A stretch of 64,000 nucleotides of DNA from Helicobacter sp. 11S02629-2 (GCF_002272875.1 NZ_MLAN01000005.1:62001-126000), one strand, 5' to 3'. Positions 17,881-27,368 are shown, counted from the stretch's first letter. The notes: generated by a model from the sequence alone, not told the origin. Translations and numbers: made by a program.

Positions 17881-20106
17881 ATGACAATAGTAGGTTTTCC
17901 AAGAATCGGCGAAAATAGAGAGCTTAAAAAAGCCTTAGAATCTTACTGGGCTAGCAAAAGTACAAAAGAAGATTTATTAAGTGTTGCAAAAGAGTTAAGG
18001 GCTAAGCACTGGAGCTATCAAAACAACTTAGATTTTGTTAGTGTTAATGACTTTAGTTTATATGACAACATGTTAGACCTTGCTTATATGCTTGGAGCAG
18101 TTCCAGCACGCTTTAAGGGACTAGAAGGGCTAGAGCTTTACTTTGGTATGGCTAGAGGCACAAAGGATGCTACAGCTTGTGAGATGACTAAGTGGTTTAA
18201 TACTAACTATCACTACGTGGTACCAGAGCTTAGCAGCAAAGATACTTATAAGGTAGATATCAGCAAGATAGCAGCTGAGTACAAAGAGGCCTTAAGCCTA
18301 GGCTATAAACCAAAGATAAGCTTAATAGGACTTTTTACTTTTATAGGACTTTCTAAGATTGAAGGTTGTGCTTGCGTTTATGAAAATGTCAAAAAAGCTT
18401 ATATAGAGCTTGTAGGTGAGCTAGCAAAACTAGATTCTAAAGTAGTTATAGAGTTTAATGAGCCTATATTTGTAAAAGGTAAAAATGACCTTTATGTACA
18501 TATCAAAGAAGTGTATGATGAGATAGCAGACCTTGGTGTAAAAGCTATAGTAACTACTTACTTTGAACATAGCACTGAAGCAACTTCTATATTGCTAGAT
18601 ACTAAGATAGAAGGGCTAGGCTTAGACTTCCTTTATGGTTCTAAAAACTTAGAATCTTTAGAAGCAATAGCAAAAAGTGGTAAAAAACTTTATGCAGGCG
18701 TGATAGATGGAAGAAATATCTGGGCAGCAGATATAGAAACTAAGCTAAAACTACTAAAACATATATCTTCCATAGTCCCTAAAGGTAATATAACTTTAAG
18801 CACAAGCTGTAGCTTGCTTCATGTGCCTTTTAGCAAAGAGCAAGAAGTTAAGATGGATAAAGAGATTCTAAGCTGGCTAAGTTTTGCTAGAGAAAAGATT
18901 GGCGAGCTAGAGCTACTAGAAGCAGCCTTTAGAGATGAGGGTAATAAAAAAGTACTTAAAGCACTAGAGCAAAACAAAAAGTTAAACCTTGATAGAAGAA
19001 ACTCAAGCAAGATTCATGATAAGGGCGTTCAAGAAAGACTAGCGTCTTTAACAGTTAAAGAAAGAGAAGGCACTTTTAAAGAAAGGATTAAAGTTCAAAG
19101 AAAAGAGCTTGGTTATCCAGACTTAGCAACTACTACCATAGGAAGCTTCCCTCAAACACCTGAGCTTAGAAAGCTTAGACTTGATTATAAAAAAGGGCTA
19201 ATTGATAATATCACTTATGAAACTGGCATAAAAGACTATATAACTGAGTGTGTGAAGTTTCAAGAAGATATAGGGCTAGATGTACTAGTTCATGGTGAGC
19301 CTGAAAGAAATGACATGGTAGAGTATTTTGGTGAGCAGATGAAAGGCTTTGTGTTCTCACAAAATGGATGGGTTCAAAGCTATGGAAGTCGTTGTGTTAA
19401 GCCACCTATCATCTATGGAGATGTAAGTCGTCCTAAGGCTATGACTGTTGAGTGGGCAAAGTTTGCACAAAGCCTAAGTAAAAAGATAGTAAAAGGCATG
19501 CTAACTGGTCCAGTTACTATACTAAACTGGAGCTTTGTGAGAGATGATTTAGCAAGAAAAAGCGTGTGCAAGCAGCTATCTTTATGTATAGCAGATGAGA
19601 TAGATGACCTTCAAAAAGCAGGTATAAAAATTATACAAGTTGATGAAGCAGCATTTAAAGAGGGCTATCCTTTAAGGGCTGAAAATATAAAAGAGTATGA
19701 GACTTGGGCACTAGAGTGCTTTAAGATATCAACCTCTGTAGCAAGAAAAGAAACTCAGATACACACTCATATGTGCTATAGCGAGTTTAATGACATCATA
19801 AAAACTATAGAGGCGATGGACGCTGATGTTATAAGTATAGAGACTGCTAGAAGTGGTAATGAACTTTTAAAAATCTTTAAGTCAACTGGCTATGCTAACG
19901 AAGTAGGGCCGGGAGTATATGATATACATAGTCCTAGGATTCCAAGTGTGGATGAGATGTATAAGCAAATCCTAGCACTTTTAGAAGTTTTACCAAAAGA
20001 GCAACTTTGGATAAATCCAGATTGTGGTCTAAAAACTAGAAAGTGGGAAGAGGTAAAACCAAGCCTTGTAAATATGATAGAAGCGGTTAAAAAAGCTAGA
20101 GGATAG
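17881..20106 (+). CDS. metE: cobalamin-independent methionine synthase
   Basis: The enzyme transfers a methyl group from 5-methyltetrahydropteroyl-triglutamate to homocysteine without cobalamin. The 741-residue length fits the family. Both halves are present: the N-terminal GFPRIGENRELKKALE, and the catalytic C-terminal half starting near TTTIGSFPQTPELR. Zinc ligands are visible in THMCYS near residues 627-632 and DCGLKTR near 713-719. An AAGGA site precedes the ATG and a strong hairpin follows the stop. metF, which makes the methyl donor, is at 40344. Confidence 0.96.
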   Translation: MTIVGFPRIGENRELKKALESYWASKSTKEDLLSVAKELRAKHWSYQNNLDFVSVNDFSLYDNMLDLAYMLGAVPARFKGLEGLELYFGMARGTKDATACEMTKWFNTNYHYVVPELSSKDTYKVDISKIAAEYKEALSLGYKPKISLIGLFTFIGLSKIEGCACVYENVKKAYIELVGELAKLDSKVVIEFNEPIFVKGKNDLYVHIKEVYDEIADLGVKAIVTTYFEHSTEATSILLDTKIEGLGLDFLYGSKNLESLEAIAKSGKKLYAGVIDGRNIWAADIETKLKLLKHISSIVPKGNITLSTSCSLLHVPFSKEQEVKMDKEILSWLSFAREKIGELELLEAAFRDEGNKKVLKALEQNKKLNLDRRNSSKIHDKGVQERLASLTVKEREGTFKERIKVQRKELGYPDLATTTIGSFPQTPELRKLRLDYKKGLIDNITYETGIKDYITECVKFQEDIGLDVLVHGEPERNDMVEYFGEQMKGFVFSQNGWVQSYGSRCVKPPIIYGDVSRPKAMTVEWAKFAQSLSKKIVKGMLTGPVTILNWSFVRDDLARKSVCKQLSLCIADEIDDLQKAGIKIIQVDEAAFKEGYPLRAENIKEYETWALECFKISTSVARKETQIHTHMCYSEFNDIIKTIEAMDADVISIETARSGNELLKIFKSTGYANEVGPGVYDIHSPRIPSVDEMYKQILALLEVLPKEQLWINPDCGLKTRKWEEVKPSLVNMIEAVKKARG

Positions 20107-20120
20107 AATCTATAATTACA

Positions 20121-20167
20121 CCTAAGATAACTTTAGTCTTACTAGCTAAAGTTATCTTAGGGTTTTA
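20121..20167 (+). terminator. strong hairpin behind metE
   Basis: A perfect 16-bp stem (CCTAAGATAACTTTAG at 20121-20136 and its complement at 20146-20161) with a 9-base loop is followed by GTTTT. It lies 15 bases behind the metE stop and is a likely rho-independent terminator. Confidence 0.8.
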
Positions 20168-20427
20168 AAGTGTGTTTAATTAGCACACTTAGCTACTACA
20201 CTTAATATTTTTACAAGCTTTTTATAATAGGCTATAAGCTTTCTTTGTGTCCCCTTGCAACATGAATGGATTTGTGACCTTATCTTATCTTTTAATATTT
20301 TTTGTCTTAGTGAGATTTGTATAGCAAGTCGTGGCACTTAGATATCTAAAAATTTTTTTAAATTTATAGAATCTAAATGCTTAAGCACATTTTTTTTTGA
20401 CTAGCTTTAAGACTTTTAAGTCACAGG
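20162..20427. other. intergenic stretch without a gene
   Basis: Between the metE hairpin and the end of the convergent lptE-like gene I see only AT-rich DNA with stop codons in all frames. One copy of the GAATCT element lies near 20371. I find no RNA gene signature. Confidence 0.5.
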
Positions 20428-20970
20428 CTAGTTGTTTCCTTGAGCATCTTCATACTGCAGTCTAAGATTTTGATAGCCAAGCTGGGAGATGAACTTATCT
20501 ATGCTTTGTTTGGCTGCCTCTGTAATGGCATTTGATCTATTATTATCTGTAACTATAGGGTTGTTTAGTGAAGCAGCGTAGTCATAGTAGCCTCCATTAG
20601 TAAAAGTCACATCTTTGCCTCTGCTTTTTAAAGAAAAAGTTATATTGACATATACCCTATAGAAGGTAGCAAAGCCTTGTGTGTCACTGCTTACTATGCT
20701 ATTACTTATAGAGCCAACATCTACTCTTAAGATGGTGTCGGCATTTTCTTTGCTGCTTAGGTTTAGATGCAGTCTTGAAGCTATGGCTTCATTAACAGCG
20801 TCTTTTATCTTTACGGAATCTTCTGGATTTTCCATATTAGGTCTTAACTCTACAAAGACATTATTGCCAAGTACATTTTTAGCATAGTAGGCTATAGGTT
20901 GATAGCCACAAGCTATAAAAAATAGCACTACTACTAGTGGTGATAGAATCTTTAATGGCTGGCTTATCAT
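20428..20970 (-). CDS. lptE: LptE-like LPS-assembly lipoprotein
   Basis: The 180-residue protein starts with a lipoprotein signal ending VVLFFIACGYQP, so the Cys is lipidated and the protein sits in the outer membrane. CGYxP directly behind the signal and the small alpha/beta body are typical of LptE, which plugs the LptD barrel for lipopolysaccharide export. The similarity to H. pylori HP1546 is from memory. The start overlaps the ilvA stop by four bases (ATGA), so it is coupled to ilvA and not to leuS as in many bacteria. Confidence in the function is moderate. Confidence 0.75.
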   Translation of the reverse strand: MISQPLKILSPLVVVLFFIACGYQPIAYYAKNVLGNNVFVELRPNMENPEDSVKIKDAVNEAIASRLHLNLSSKENADTILRVDVGSISNSIVSSDTQGFATFYRVYVNITFSLKSRGKDVTFTNGGYYDYAASLNNPIVTDNNRSNAITEAAKQSIDKFISQLGYQNLRLQYEDAQGNN

Positions 20971-22184
20971 ACTATTTCGCTAAATTTATATCCGTTTTCA
21001 AGCATTATATTTCTTATCTTTTCTTTGTGCTCTAAGCCTTTAGTTTCTAGTGTGATTGAGATATAAGCATCGCCATATTCAAGCTTAGTGCTTATCCTGT
21101 CATAGCTTACATGGACTATATTTGCATCCATCTTAGTTAGTAAATCAGTTAGCTTCATAAGAGAGCCCGGCTTATCAATAAGGGTTATTCTAAACTTAGT
21201 TTTTCTATTAGTTTTGATAAGACCTTTTTCTATTATTAGATTAAGCATGGTTACATCTATATTACCACCACTTAGTATTACTCCTACTTTTTGATGAGGG
21301 TGTAAGTCAAGCTTGTTATGTAAAAGAGCAGCTATGCCAACAGCCCCTGCACCTTCTACTACTAGCTTTTGAGATTCTATAAGATAAAGGATAGCACTAG
21401 CTATTTCTTCATCATCAACTTCTACCATGTCATCAACGCCTTGTTTTATACACTCAAAGATTCCTTCATTGACATCTCTAACTGCTATGCCATCAGCTAT
21501 GGTTTTTACGGAATCTGTTTTAATGATACGCTTTGCATGGAAGCTTTCAAACATAGCCCTTGCACCTTTAGCACTTACGCCTATGACTTTTACATTTGGA
21601 TTTATAAGCCTATAAGCACTAGCTACCCCACTTATAAGACCACCTCCTCCAACTGGCACTAAGACTATGTCTAAGTCTTGCTCATCTAACATCTCTAAGG
21701 CTATAGTACCTTGACCTGCGGCTACTTCAGAATCTGCAAAAGGATGTATAAAAGTATAGTTTTTCTCCTTTGCCATCTTTAAAGCATAAGCGTAGGCTTC
21801 ATCATAGTTTGTGCCTTTTAGTAGGACTTCAGCTCCTAGGTTTCTAGTAGATTCTACTTTTAAAAGTGGGGTAGCTTCTGGCATGACTACAACTGACTTT
21901 ACTTTAAAGTGACTGGCACTATAAGCAACTCCTTGGGCGTGGTTGCCCGCACTTGCTGCTATGACGCCATGAGTAAGCTTTCCTTCTTCATGCAAGGCAG
22001 AGAGTTTATTAAACGCACCTCTTATCTTAAAAGATCCTGTTAGCTGTAAGTTTTCTTTTTTTAAAAAAACTTGTGCTTTAGAAAGTTGAGACAGTTTAGG
22101 TGCATATGATAGAGGATTGTGATATATAATGCTTGTAAGGCGTTTTTTGGCTAGCTCTATAGCTTGTAATGGGATTAGATTCAT
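20967..22184 (-). CDS. ilvA: threonine dehydratase with ACT domain
   Basis: This PLP enzyme deaminates threonine to 2-oxobutyrate, the first step of isoleucine synthesis. The PLP lysine is in GSFKIRGAFNKL near residue 53; the glycine loop is VPVGGGGLISG and ASAGNHAQGVA binds substrate. Residues from about 325 to the end form one ACT domain (FRITLIDKPGSLMKLTDLL). The 405-residue length matches the short single-ACT form. An AAAGGAA site lies before the ATG. It is transcribed with the lptE-like gene. Confidence 0.93.
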   Translation of the reverse strand: MNLIPLQAIELAKKRLTSIIYHNPLSYAPKLSQLSKAQVFLKKENLQLTGSFKIRGAFNKLSALHEEGKLTHGVIAASAGNHAQGVAYSASHFKVKSVVVMPEATPLLKVESTRNLGAEVLLKGTNYDEAYAYALKMAKEKNYTFIHPFADSEVAAGQGTIALEMLDEQDLDIVLVPVGGGGLISGVASAYRLINPNVKVIGVSAKGARAMFESFHAKRIIKTDSVKTIADGIAVRDVNEGIFECIKQGVDDMVEVDDEEIASAILYLIESQKLVVEGAGAVGIAALLHNKLDLHPHQKVGVILSGGNIDVTMLNLIIEKGLIKTNRKTKFRITLIDKPGSLMKLTDLLTKMDANIVHVSYDRISTKLEYGDAYISITLETKGLEHKEKIRNIMLENGYKFSEIV

Positions 22185-22259
22185 ATAATTCCTTTTTCTT
22201 GAGTGAAACCTTCGCTCGTATTATTGCGTAAAATACTCTTAAAAATAAAAGGTAATTAT

Positions 22260-22841
22260 ATGGATTCTGTATTTAGTGGCTATGAAAACTTAGGCTATGC
22301 CTTGTTATTTTTATACTCCATGGGGGGTGGTTATATAGGCATCCTAGCAGCTGGAGCACTAAGTGCAGTTGGTAAGCTTGACTTAAGCCTTAGTATAGCG
22401 GTTGCCATATGTGGGAATGTGATAGCTTCTAGCTTTTATGCCATCTTTTTTAGATATCAAAAAAAGGAGTTTACAAAGTACCTTAGGAAGTATAGAAGGA
22501 AGGTGGCTTTAGTAAATATCTGGATAAAAAAGTTTGGAATCTGGATGGTTTTTATAAGCAAATATCTTCATGGAGTAAGGACTATAGTTCCTATAGCCAT
22601 AGGTATAAGTAAGTATAGTCTTTACCGTTTTATAGTTGTAAACTTTATAGCTACTATCATCTGGGGAGTAGTGCTTGGAGTGCTAGGCTTTTTTGCAAGC
22701 GGGAAACTTTTAGAGCTTATAAGATTCATGGTTAATAAGCCTTATGCCATACCCATAGTAGTTGTAATCATAGTTTTATTAATCATCCTTTTCTACTATG
22801 TAAAATCTAAAATATTTAAAAGAACTAAACATAAAAAATAA
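22260..22841 (+). CDS. DedA family membrane protein (third in the window)
   Basis: The ATG at 22260 with AAAAGG upstream gives 193 residues; an in-frame start at 22203 lacks a ribosome site. It has the SNARE-associated/DedA layout: GGGYIGILAAGALSAVGKL, FGIWMVFISKYLHGVRTIVPIAIGISK with the conserved arginine and proline residues, then an IIWGVVLGVLGF helix and a C-terminal helix with a basic tail. It is clearly more distant from the tandem pair at 1-1350 than those are from each other. Its stop is followed directly by the promoter of the alpha-carbonic anhydrase. Confidence 0.86.
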   Translation: MDSVFSGYENLGYALLFLYSMGGGYIGILAAGALSAVGKLDLSLSIAVAICGNVIASSFYAIFFRYQKKEFTKYLRKYRRKVALVNIWIKKFGIWMVFISKYLHGVRTIVPIAIGISKYSLYRFIVVNFIATIIWGVVLGVLGFFASGKLLELIRFMVNKPYAIPIVVVIIVLLIILFYYVKSKIFKRTKHKK

Positions 22842-22847
22842 TATAAT
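22842..22847 (+). promoter_or_regulatory. -10 promoter element for the alpha-carbonic anhydrase
   Basis: A perfect TATAAT starts right behind the DedA stop codon and 35 bases before the ATG at 22882. An AAAAAGGAG ribosome site follows. Confidence 0.55.
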
Positions 22848-22881
22848 CCATACTTAAGGATATTAAAAAAGGAGAACTTAA

Positions 22882-23604
22882 ATGAATAAATTCAAACTAA
22901 TCCTAGGTATAGGCCTAAGTTTAAGCGTATTGCTAGCTGCAGATCATAGTTGGAGTTATAGTGGCAAGCATGGTCCAGAGCACTGGGGGGATGACTTTAT
23001 AACTTGCAAAGTTGGCAATACTCAATCGCCAATAAACATCATAAAAAGTCAAGTTAGTGAAGGTGGAAAAAAAGTAGAGATAGATTATAAAAATGCTAAT
23101 GCCACTATAGAAAATAACGGCCATACAGTGCAGATTAACTACCCTAAGGGTAATTATGCAACTATTGGCGATGATAAGTATGAGCTTATACAGTTTCACT
23201 TTCATACACCGGGCGAAAATGCTATAGATGGTAAAGTAGCACCACTTGAAGCCCACTTCGTAGGGAAAGATTCTAAAGGAAAGTATGCAGTTATAGCAGT
23301 GCTTTTTGAAGAAGGAAAGATTAATGGCACCTTGCAGCAAGTAATACATACTATGCCAACTAAGGTTAATGTAACCCATCATGTGCATAATGTAAAGATA
23401 AATGGACTTTTACCAAAAGATGATGATGCTTATCAGTTTAGTGGTTCTCTTACTACTCCACCTTGTACTCAAGACATCGAGTGGGTAGTTCTAAAAGAGC
23501 CAGTTAGTGCTGCTAGATCTCAGATTAAGGCACTAAGTAAAGTTATGGGTCATAACGCAAGACCTTTGCAAAAACTTAATAACAGAGAGATAAAGGCTAA
23601 TTAA
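22882..23604 (+). CDS. periplasmic alpha-class carbonic anhydrase
   Basis: The 240-residue protein has a cleavable signal peptide (about residues 1-20, ending LLAA) and the alpha-class body: HWSYS-type start, NTQSPINI near residue 46, and the three zinc histidines His106, His108 and His125 in QFHFHTPGEN and EAHFVG. It interconverts CO2 and bicarbonate in the periplasm. In H. pylori the corresponding enzyme supports acid acclimation. Its stop overlaps the ATG of the gamma-type protein by one base, so the two are made together. Confidence 0.95.
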   Translation: MNKFKLILGIGLSLSVLLAADHSWSYSGKHGPEHWGDDFITCKVGNTQSPINIIKSQVSEGGKKVEIDYKNANATIENNGHTVQINYPKGNYATIGDDKYELIQFHFHTPGENAIDGKVAPLEAHFVGKDSKGKYAVIAVLFEEGKINGTLQQVIHTMPTKVNVTHHVHNVKINGLLPKDDDAYQFSGSLTTPPCTQDIEWVVLKEPVSAARSQIKALSKVMGHNARPLQKLNNREIKAN

Positions 23605-24146
23605 TGTTGATACCTTTCATAGGATCTTTTAGTGCTTCAGATGAAAAGATATCACCAAAGCTTGGTAAGGATGTCTTAGTATCTGAAGGGGCTAAAGTCA
23701 TAGGTGAAGTAACTTTAGGTGATGATGTTAGCATATGGTATAACTGCGTTTTAAGAGCAGATGTTAACTCTATACAAGTGGGCGCTAGGACTAATATACA
23801 AGACCTAACTTGCGTACACGTTCATAGGCGTTGCAGTGGTGGACCAAACTTCCCAACTATTATAGGTGAAGAAGTAACTATAGGGCATAACTGCACTATA
23901 CACGCTTGCACTATAGGCAATAGATGTCTTATAGGCATGGGTGCTATAGTGATGGATGGTGCAGTTATAGGTGATGATAGTATAGTTGGGGCTGGATCAG
24001 TTGTAACTAAGAATCAACACTTTAAGCCAAGATCTTTAATACTTGGCTCACCTGCTAGGTTTGTAAGAGAGTTAAATGATGAAGAAGTAGCCTCTTTAAA
24101 ACAAAGTGCACTAGATTACGTAAACTTTAAAAATGACTTTTTATAA
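23604..24146 (+). CDS. gamma-carbonic-anhydrase-like hexapeptide protein
   Basis: The 180-residue protein is a left-handed beta-helix of the YrdA/PaaY/CamH type, built from hexapeptide repeats such as VIGEVTLGDDVSIW and CLIGMGAIVMDGAVIGDDS. The three zinc histidines of gamma-carbonic anhydrases are in place: the VHVH pair at 72/74, His95 in IGHN and His100 in CTIH. It has no signal peptide, so it acts in the cytoplasm. Many members have weak or no measured anhydrase activity. Coupling to the alpha enzyme by a one-base overlap favours a role in the same chemistry. Confidence 0.9.
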   Translation: MLIPFIGSFSASDEKISPKLGKDVLVSEGAKVIGEVTLGDDVSIWYNCVLRADVNSIQVGARTNIQDLTCVHVHRRCSGGPNFPTIIGEEVTIGHNCTIHACTIGNRCLIGMGAIVMDGAVIGDDSIVGAGSVVTKNQHFKPRSLILGSPARFVRELNDEEVASLKQSALDYVNFKNDFL

Positions 24147-24321
24147 AAAGTCGTTTAAGATTTAACTACACTAGAAAGAAGTAAGCACTTCTTTCTATTT
24201 ATACTTGTACTAACTATACAGTACACACTTCCTAACTATCTTTTTTACCTTACATCTTTTATCTTTTGAAGCAAAAAATGCTATTATGAATACGTTTTTA
24301 AGTGCTAAAAGGGGAGATAAT

Positions 24322-25206
24322 ATGAAGAAAAAATTTGTAGCTAGCGTTCTTGGCGCGGGAGTTATAGCAGTTGTTTTAAGTAGTGCTTTTGCCTTTGCTA
24401 AAGGTGAAAAGACTATGAATCAAAATAGTGTTAGTGAAGACACCATGCAGTGGAGACTACCGCCTAATATGGACAAAGATGGAAAGATAGACTTTTCTAA
24501 AATTCCTGAAGGGGCTTATAAAGAGGGATTAAAATATGGTCAAAAGATATTTAATGAAACTTATGGGACTATAGGAGATGGTGCTAAAGGTGAAGGCAAA
24601 GGCATGGTTCAAAGTAAGCTTTCTTGTGCAAGCTGCCATGGGGCAGGGGGCGCTTCTAAGAATCAATTTAGCTTAGTAGGAGTTTTTGCCCACTATCCAG
24701 AAAGTAACTATAGAGGTCCTGGAATCTTAACTATGGGCGATAGGATAAATGCTTGTATGGTAAGAAGTGAAAACGGAAAACCTCTTGATAAAAATAGCAA
24801 AGAGATGAAAGCCCTTGTAGCTTACATGTACTTTTTAAGTAAGGGTGTGCCAGTAGGAACTAAGGTTTTAACTGACTATAACTCAAAGCCTGTGTTAGAT
24901 ACTAGTAAGGGGGGTGATCCAAAGGCTGGTAAGTTAGTGTTTGAAAACAAGTGTGCAGCCTGCCATGGTAAAAATGGAGAAGGCACTATAAACCCAGATA
25001 AGAAAAGTGGAAACTACTTTGCCTTCCCAGCCCTTTGGGGTAAAGACGCTTATAATACAGGCGCTGGCATGCAGCACTATGATAAGCTAGCCAAATACAT
25101 CAAGCTTAATATGCCTAAAGGTAATGCCACCTTGAGTGATAAAGAAGCCTTAGATGTAGCAGCCTTTATACATATACAAGATAAGCCAAAGTTTATGGGA
25201 CACTAG
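24322..25206 (+). CDS. tsdA: dihaem cytochrome c, TsdA-like thiosulfate dehydrogenase/tetrathionate reductase
   Basis: From the ATG at 24322, with AGGGGAGA upstream, the protein is 294 residues with a signal peptide (about 1-27). It has two haem sites: CASCH at 102-106 and CAACH at 211-215. RINACMVRSENGKPL near 141-155 matches the TsdA block whose cysteine (here Cys145) is the unusual axial ligand of haem 1, and Met264 in LNMPKG is a candidate haem 2 ligand. TsdA enzymes couple two thiosulfates to tetrathionate, or the reverse, in the periplasm; in C. jejuni the enzyme works both ways. It is a single gene with its own TATTAT at 24282-24287. Confidence 0.85.
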   Translation: MKKKFVASVLGAGVIAVVLSSAFAFAKGEKTMNQNSVSEDTMQWRLPPNMDKDGKIDFSKIPEGAYKEGLKYGQKIFNETYGTIGDGAKGEGKGMVQSKLSCASCHGAGGASKNQFSLVGVFAHYPESNYRGPGILTMGDRINACMVRSENGKPLDKNSKEMKALVAYMYFLSKGVPVGTKVLTDYNSKPVLDTSKGGDPKAGKLVFENKCAACHGKNGEGTINPDKKSGNYFAFPALWGKDAYNTGAGMQHYDKLAKYIKLNMPKGNATLSDKEALDVAAFIHIQDKPKFMGH

Positions 25207-25235
25207 GGATTTTTTAGTATTTAAGTTAGGTTTTA

Positions 25236-25277
25236 TCATCACATGCTAGGAAGGACTAAGCGTCCTTGCATGGTGAT
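25236..25277 (+). terminator. hairpin behind the tsdA-like gene
   Basis: An imperfect inverted repeat pairs ATCAC..TGC and AAGGAC with GTCCTT, GCAT and GTGAT around a TAAGC loop, 30 bases behind the stop. There is no strong T-run, so termination is likely but not certain. Confidence 0.5.
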
Positions 25278-25686
25278 TAGACATTTAAAAATATTAAAGA
25301 CTGTGATGGATTTTGAGATTATCAAAGTTACATTACAGTTTTGCAATGACTTTAATTTATAACTTAGATTCTATAATCTTTTATAACCTAAAAAATAGAA
25401 TTAAGTTGCTTTTCAAAGAGACTTCTTAAATGCAATGCCTAAGCTATCTTATATTTTTGAAACTTTTTTGAATCTATTTTGCATACAGATTCTAAGACTG
25501 CTATCAAGTCTATACTTTTCTTTTTATTTTACAGGCTAAAAAGTATCGTTTTTACACTTTATGTTAATTTTTATCTATATAAATTCTAAATGCAATGTTT
25601 AATGTTTGATTTAAAAAAGCTTTTTTTGTAGTATCTATACCATAGCTCAAAACATATAAGCTTATTAAATCTACTAAGGAGTTTTT
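25278..25686. other. AT-rich intergenic stretch upstream of the DASS transporter
   Basis: I see no gene here. It contains several GAATCT/AGATTC elements (near 25358, 25469 and 25488), the last two in inverted orientation, and ends with the AAGGAG ribosome site of the next gene. No clear -10 box is evident. Confidence 0.5.
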
Positions 25687-27345
25687 GTGGGGAATCAAAG
25701 TGTGACTTTAGATAGAAAAACTAACATCATCCGTTGGGTTGGGTTTTTCGGTGGCATAATAATCGCTTTTATAATTTACTTCATCATGCCTAGCAACGCA
25801 GGTGATATAGCAAATGCTGCGGCAAATGGCAAAAAGCTTTACACTGAAGGCTTACCTATAGTTGCAGCAGTGGCAGTTTTGATGGGTATATGGTGGATGA
25901 CTGAGGCTATATCTTTGCCAGTAACTGCACTTTTACCTATGGTGCTTTTTCCACTTCTTGGTGTTGATAGCTTTAAGTCAGCAGCTACACCTTATGCATC
26001 TGATATCATCTATCTTTTTATGGGCGGTTTTATACTAGCTTTAGCCATGCAAAAGTGGAATCTTCACACGCGGATTGCCCTTTTTATAGTTTTACTAGTT
26101 GGCACTTCTCCAAGACGTCTAGTTGCTGGCTTTATGATAGCAACTGGTTTTATCTCTTTGTGGGTTAGTAATACAGCTACGGCAGTTATGATGCTTCCAG
26201 TTGGACTTTCAGTCTTACATATAGTTACTAAACTTACCACAGGTAAAGAAGATGGAACTTTAGAAGGGGATATAAAGCATCTTGATGAAGTAGCCCAAAA
26301 AGGTGTGCAAGGTGGCATAGTTAATGAGATAGTCCATAAGGGTAAAGATGTAGTTGATGAGGTTAAAAAAAGAACAGGGGCTATAAGATCAAACTTTGGC
26401 ATAGCTTTAATGCTAGGTATAGCCTACTCAGCTTCTATTGGTTCACTTGGAACAATCATTGGAACTCCTCCTAATGCCCTCTTAGTAGCCTATATGAAAA
26501 ATGAACTTGGAATCGATATAGGCTTTGGAGAGTGGATGCTAGTTGGGCTTCCTATAGCTATAGTTATGCTTATAGTTTGTTGGCTTTTACTAGTTTATGT
26601 CTTTTTTAAACCTGAGATTAAAGAAATCCCCGGCGGTAAAGAAGTTATACAAACAGAGTATAAAAAGCTAGGCAAGATGAGTAGTGCTGAGTGGTCAGTT
26701 GGGATAATCTTCGTGCTTGCTGCTTTAAGTTGGATTTTCCTAGGTTTTATACTAAAAGCAGCTGGTGTAAAGATAAGCAGTCTTGATAGCATTATAGCTA
26801 TGAGTGTGTCTGTGCTCTTATTTATCATCCCGGCTAATAAAAGTGGAGAAAGGCTTATAGACTGGGCAACTGCTAAAAAGCTCCCTTGGGATATACTCAT
26901 ACTTTTTGGTGGAGGTCTAGCCTTATCAGCTGAGTTTAGTAGAACTGGACTATCTTTATGGATAGGACATCAAGTCTCAGCCTTAGACTTTATGCCAGTT
27001 GTGCTTATCATCTTAATAGTTACAGCCCTAGTTATCTTCTTAACTGAGATAACTTCTAACACTGCTACAGCAGCGGCATTTTTACCAGTTATAGCAGGTG
27101 TGGCTATGGGGCTAGGATATAATGGAAGCGATGTGCTTCTTTTCACTATACCAGTAGCAGTTGCAGCAACTTGTGCCTTTATGCTTCCAGTGGCAACCCC
27201 ACCTAATGCTATAGCTTATGGCTCAGGCTATGTAAAGATAATAGATATGATAAAAACAGGATTCTGGCTTAACATCATAGGAGTTTTTGTTATAACTCTA
27301 GCTACGATATTTATCGCAACTTACGTTTTTGGACTTCATATCTAA
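25687..27345 (+). CDS. DASS/SLC13 family dicarboxylate transporter
   Basis: The 552-residue protein starts with GTG, six bases behind an AAGGAG site. It has the divalent anion:sodium symporter pattern: WWMTEAISLPVTALLPMVLFP near residue 61, a first SNT-type motif WVSNTATAVMMLP near 155, and the second, ITSNTATAAAFLPV, near 455, followed by VATPPNAIAYGSG. Members take up succinate, citrate and related acids with sodium. A charged loop of about 45 residues (near 190-235, rich in Lys, Glu and Asp) sits between helices. The gene stands alone and ends in a clear terminator. Confidence 0.92.
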   Translation: MGNQSVTLDRKTNIIRWVGFFGGIIIAFIIYFIMPSNAGDIANAAANGKKLYTEGLPIVAAVAVLMGIWWMTEAISLPVTALLPMVLFPLLGVDSFKSAATPYASDIIYLFMGGFILALAMQKWNLHTRIALFIVLLVGTSPRRLVAGFMIATGFISLWVSNTATAVMMLPVGLSVLHIVTKLTTGKEDGTLEGDIKHLDEVAQKGVQGGIVNEIVHKGKDVVDEVKKRTGAIRSNFGIALMLGIAYSASIGSLGTIIGTPPNALLVAYMKNELGIDIGFGEWMLVGLPIAIVMLIVCWLLLVYVFFKPEIKEIPGGKEVIQTEYKKLGKMSSAEWSVGIIFVLAALSWIFLGFILKAAGVKISSLDSIIAMSVSVLLFIIPANKSGERLIDWATAKKLPWDILILFGGGLALSAEFSRTGLSLWIGHQVSALDFMPVVLIILIVTALVIFLTEITSNTATAAAFLPVIAGVAMGLGYNGSDVLLFTIPVAVAATCAFMLPVATPPNAIAYGSGYVKIIDMIKTGFWLNIIGVFVITLATIFIATYVFGLHI

Positions 27346-27368
27346 AAGATAGTATGTGTAGATAAAAG

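Noticed and set aside
21369-21662. A 97-codon + strand frame opposite ilvA
   Set aside because: It lies over the conserved ilvA core and has no ribosome site.
22203-22259. Longer start for the third DedA gene
   Set aside because: The extra 19 codons have no ribosome site, while the ATG at 22260 has AAAAGG and begins at the usual point of the family.
26064-26402. Minus-strand frames opposite the DASS transporter
   Set aside because: They are shadows of membrane-helix codons and have no support.
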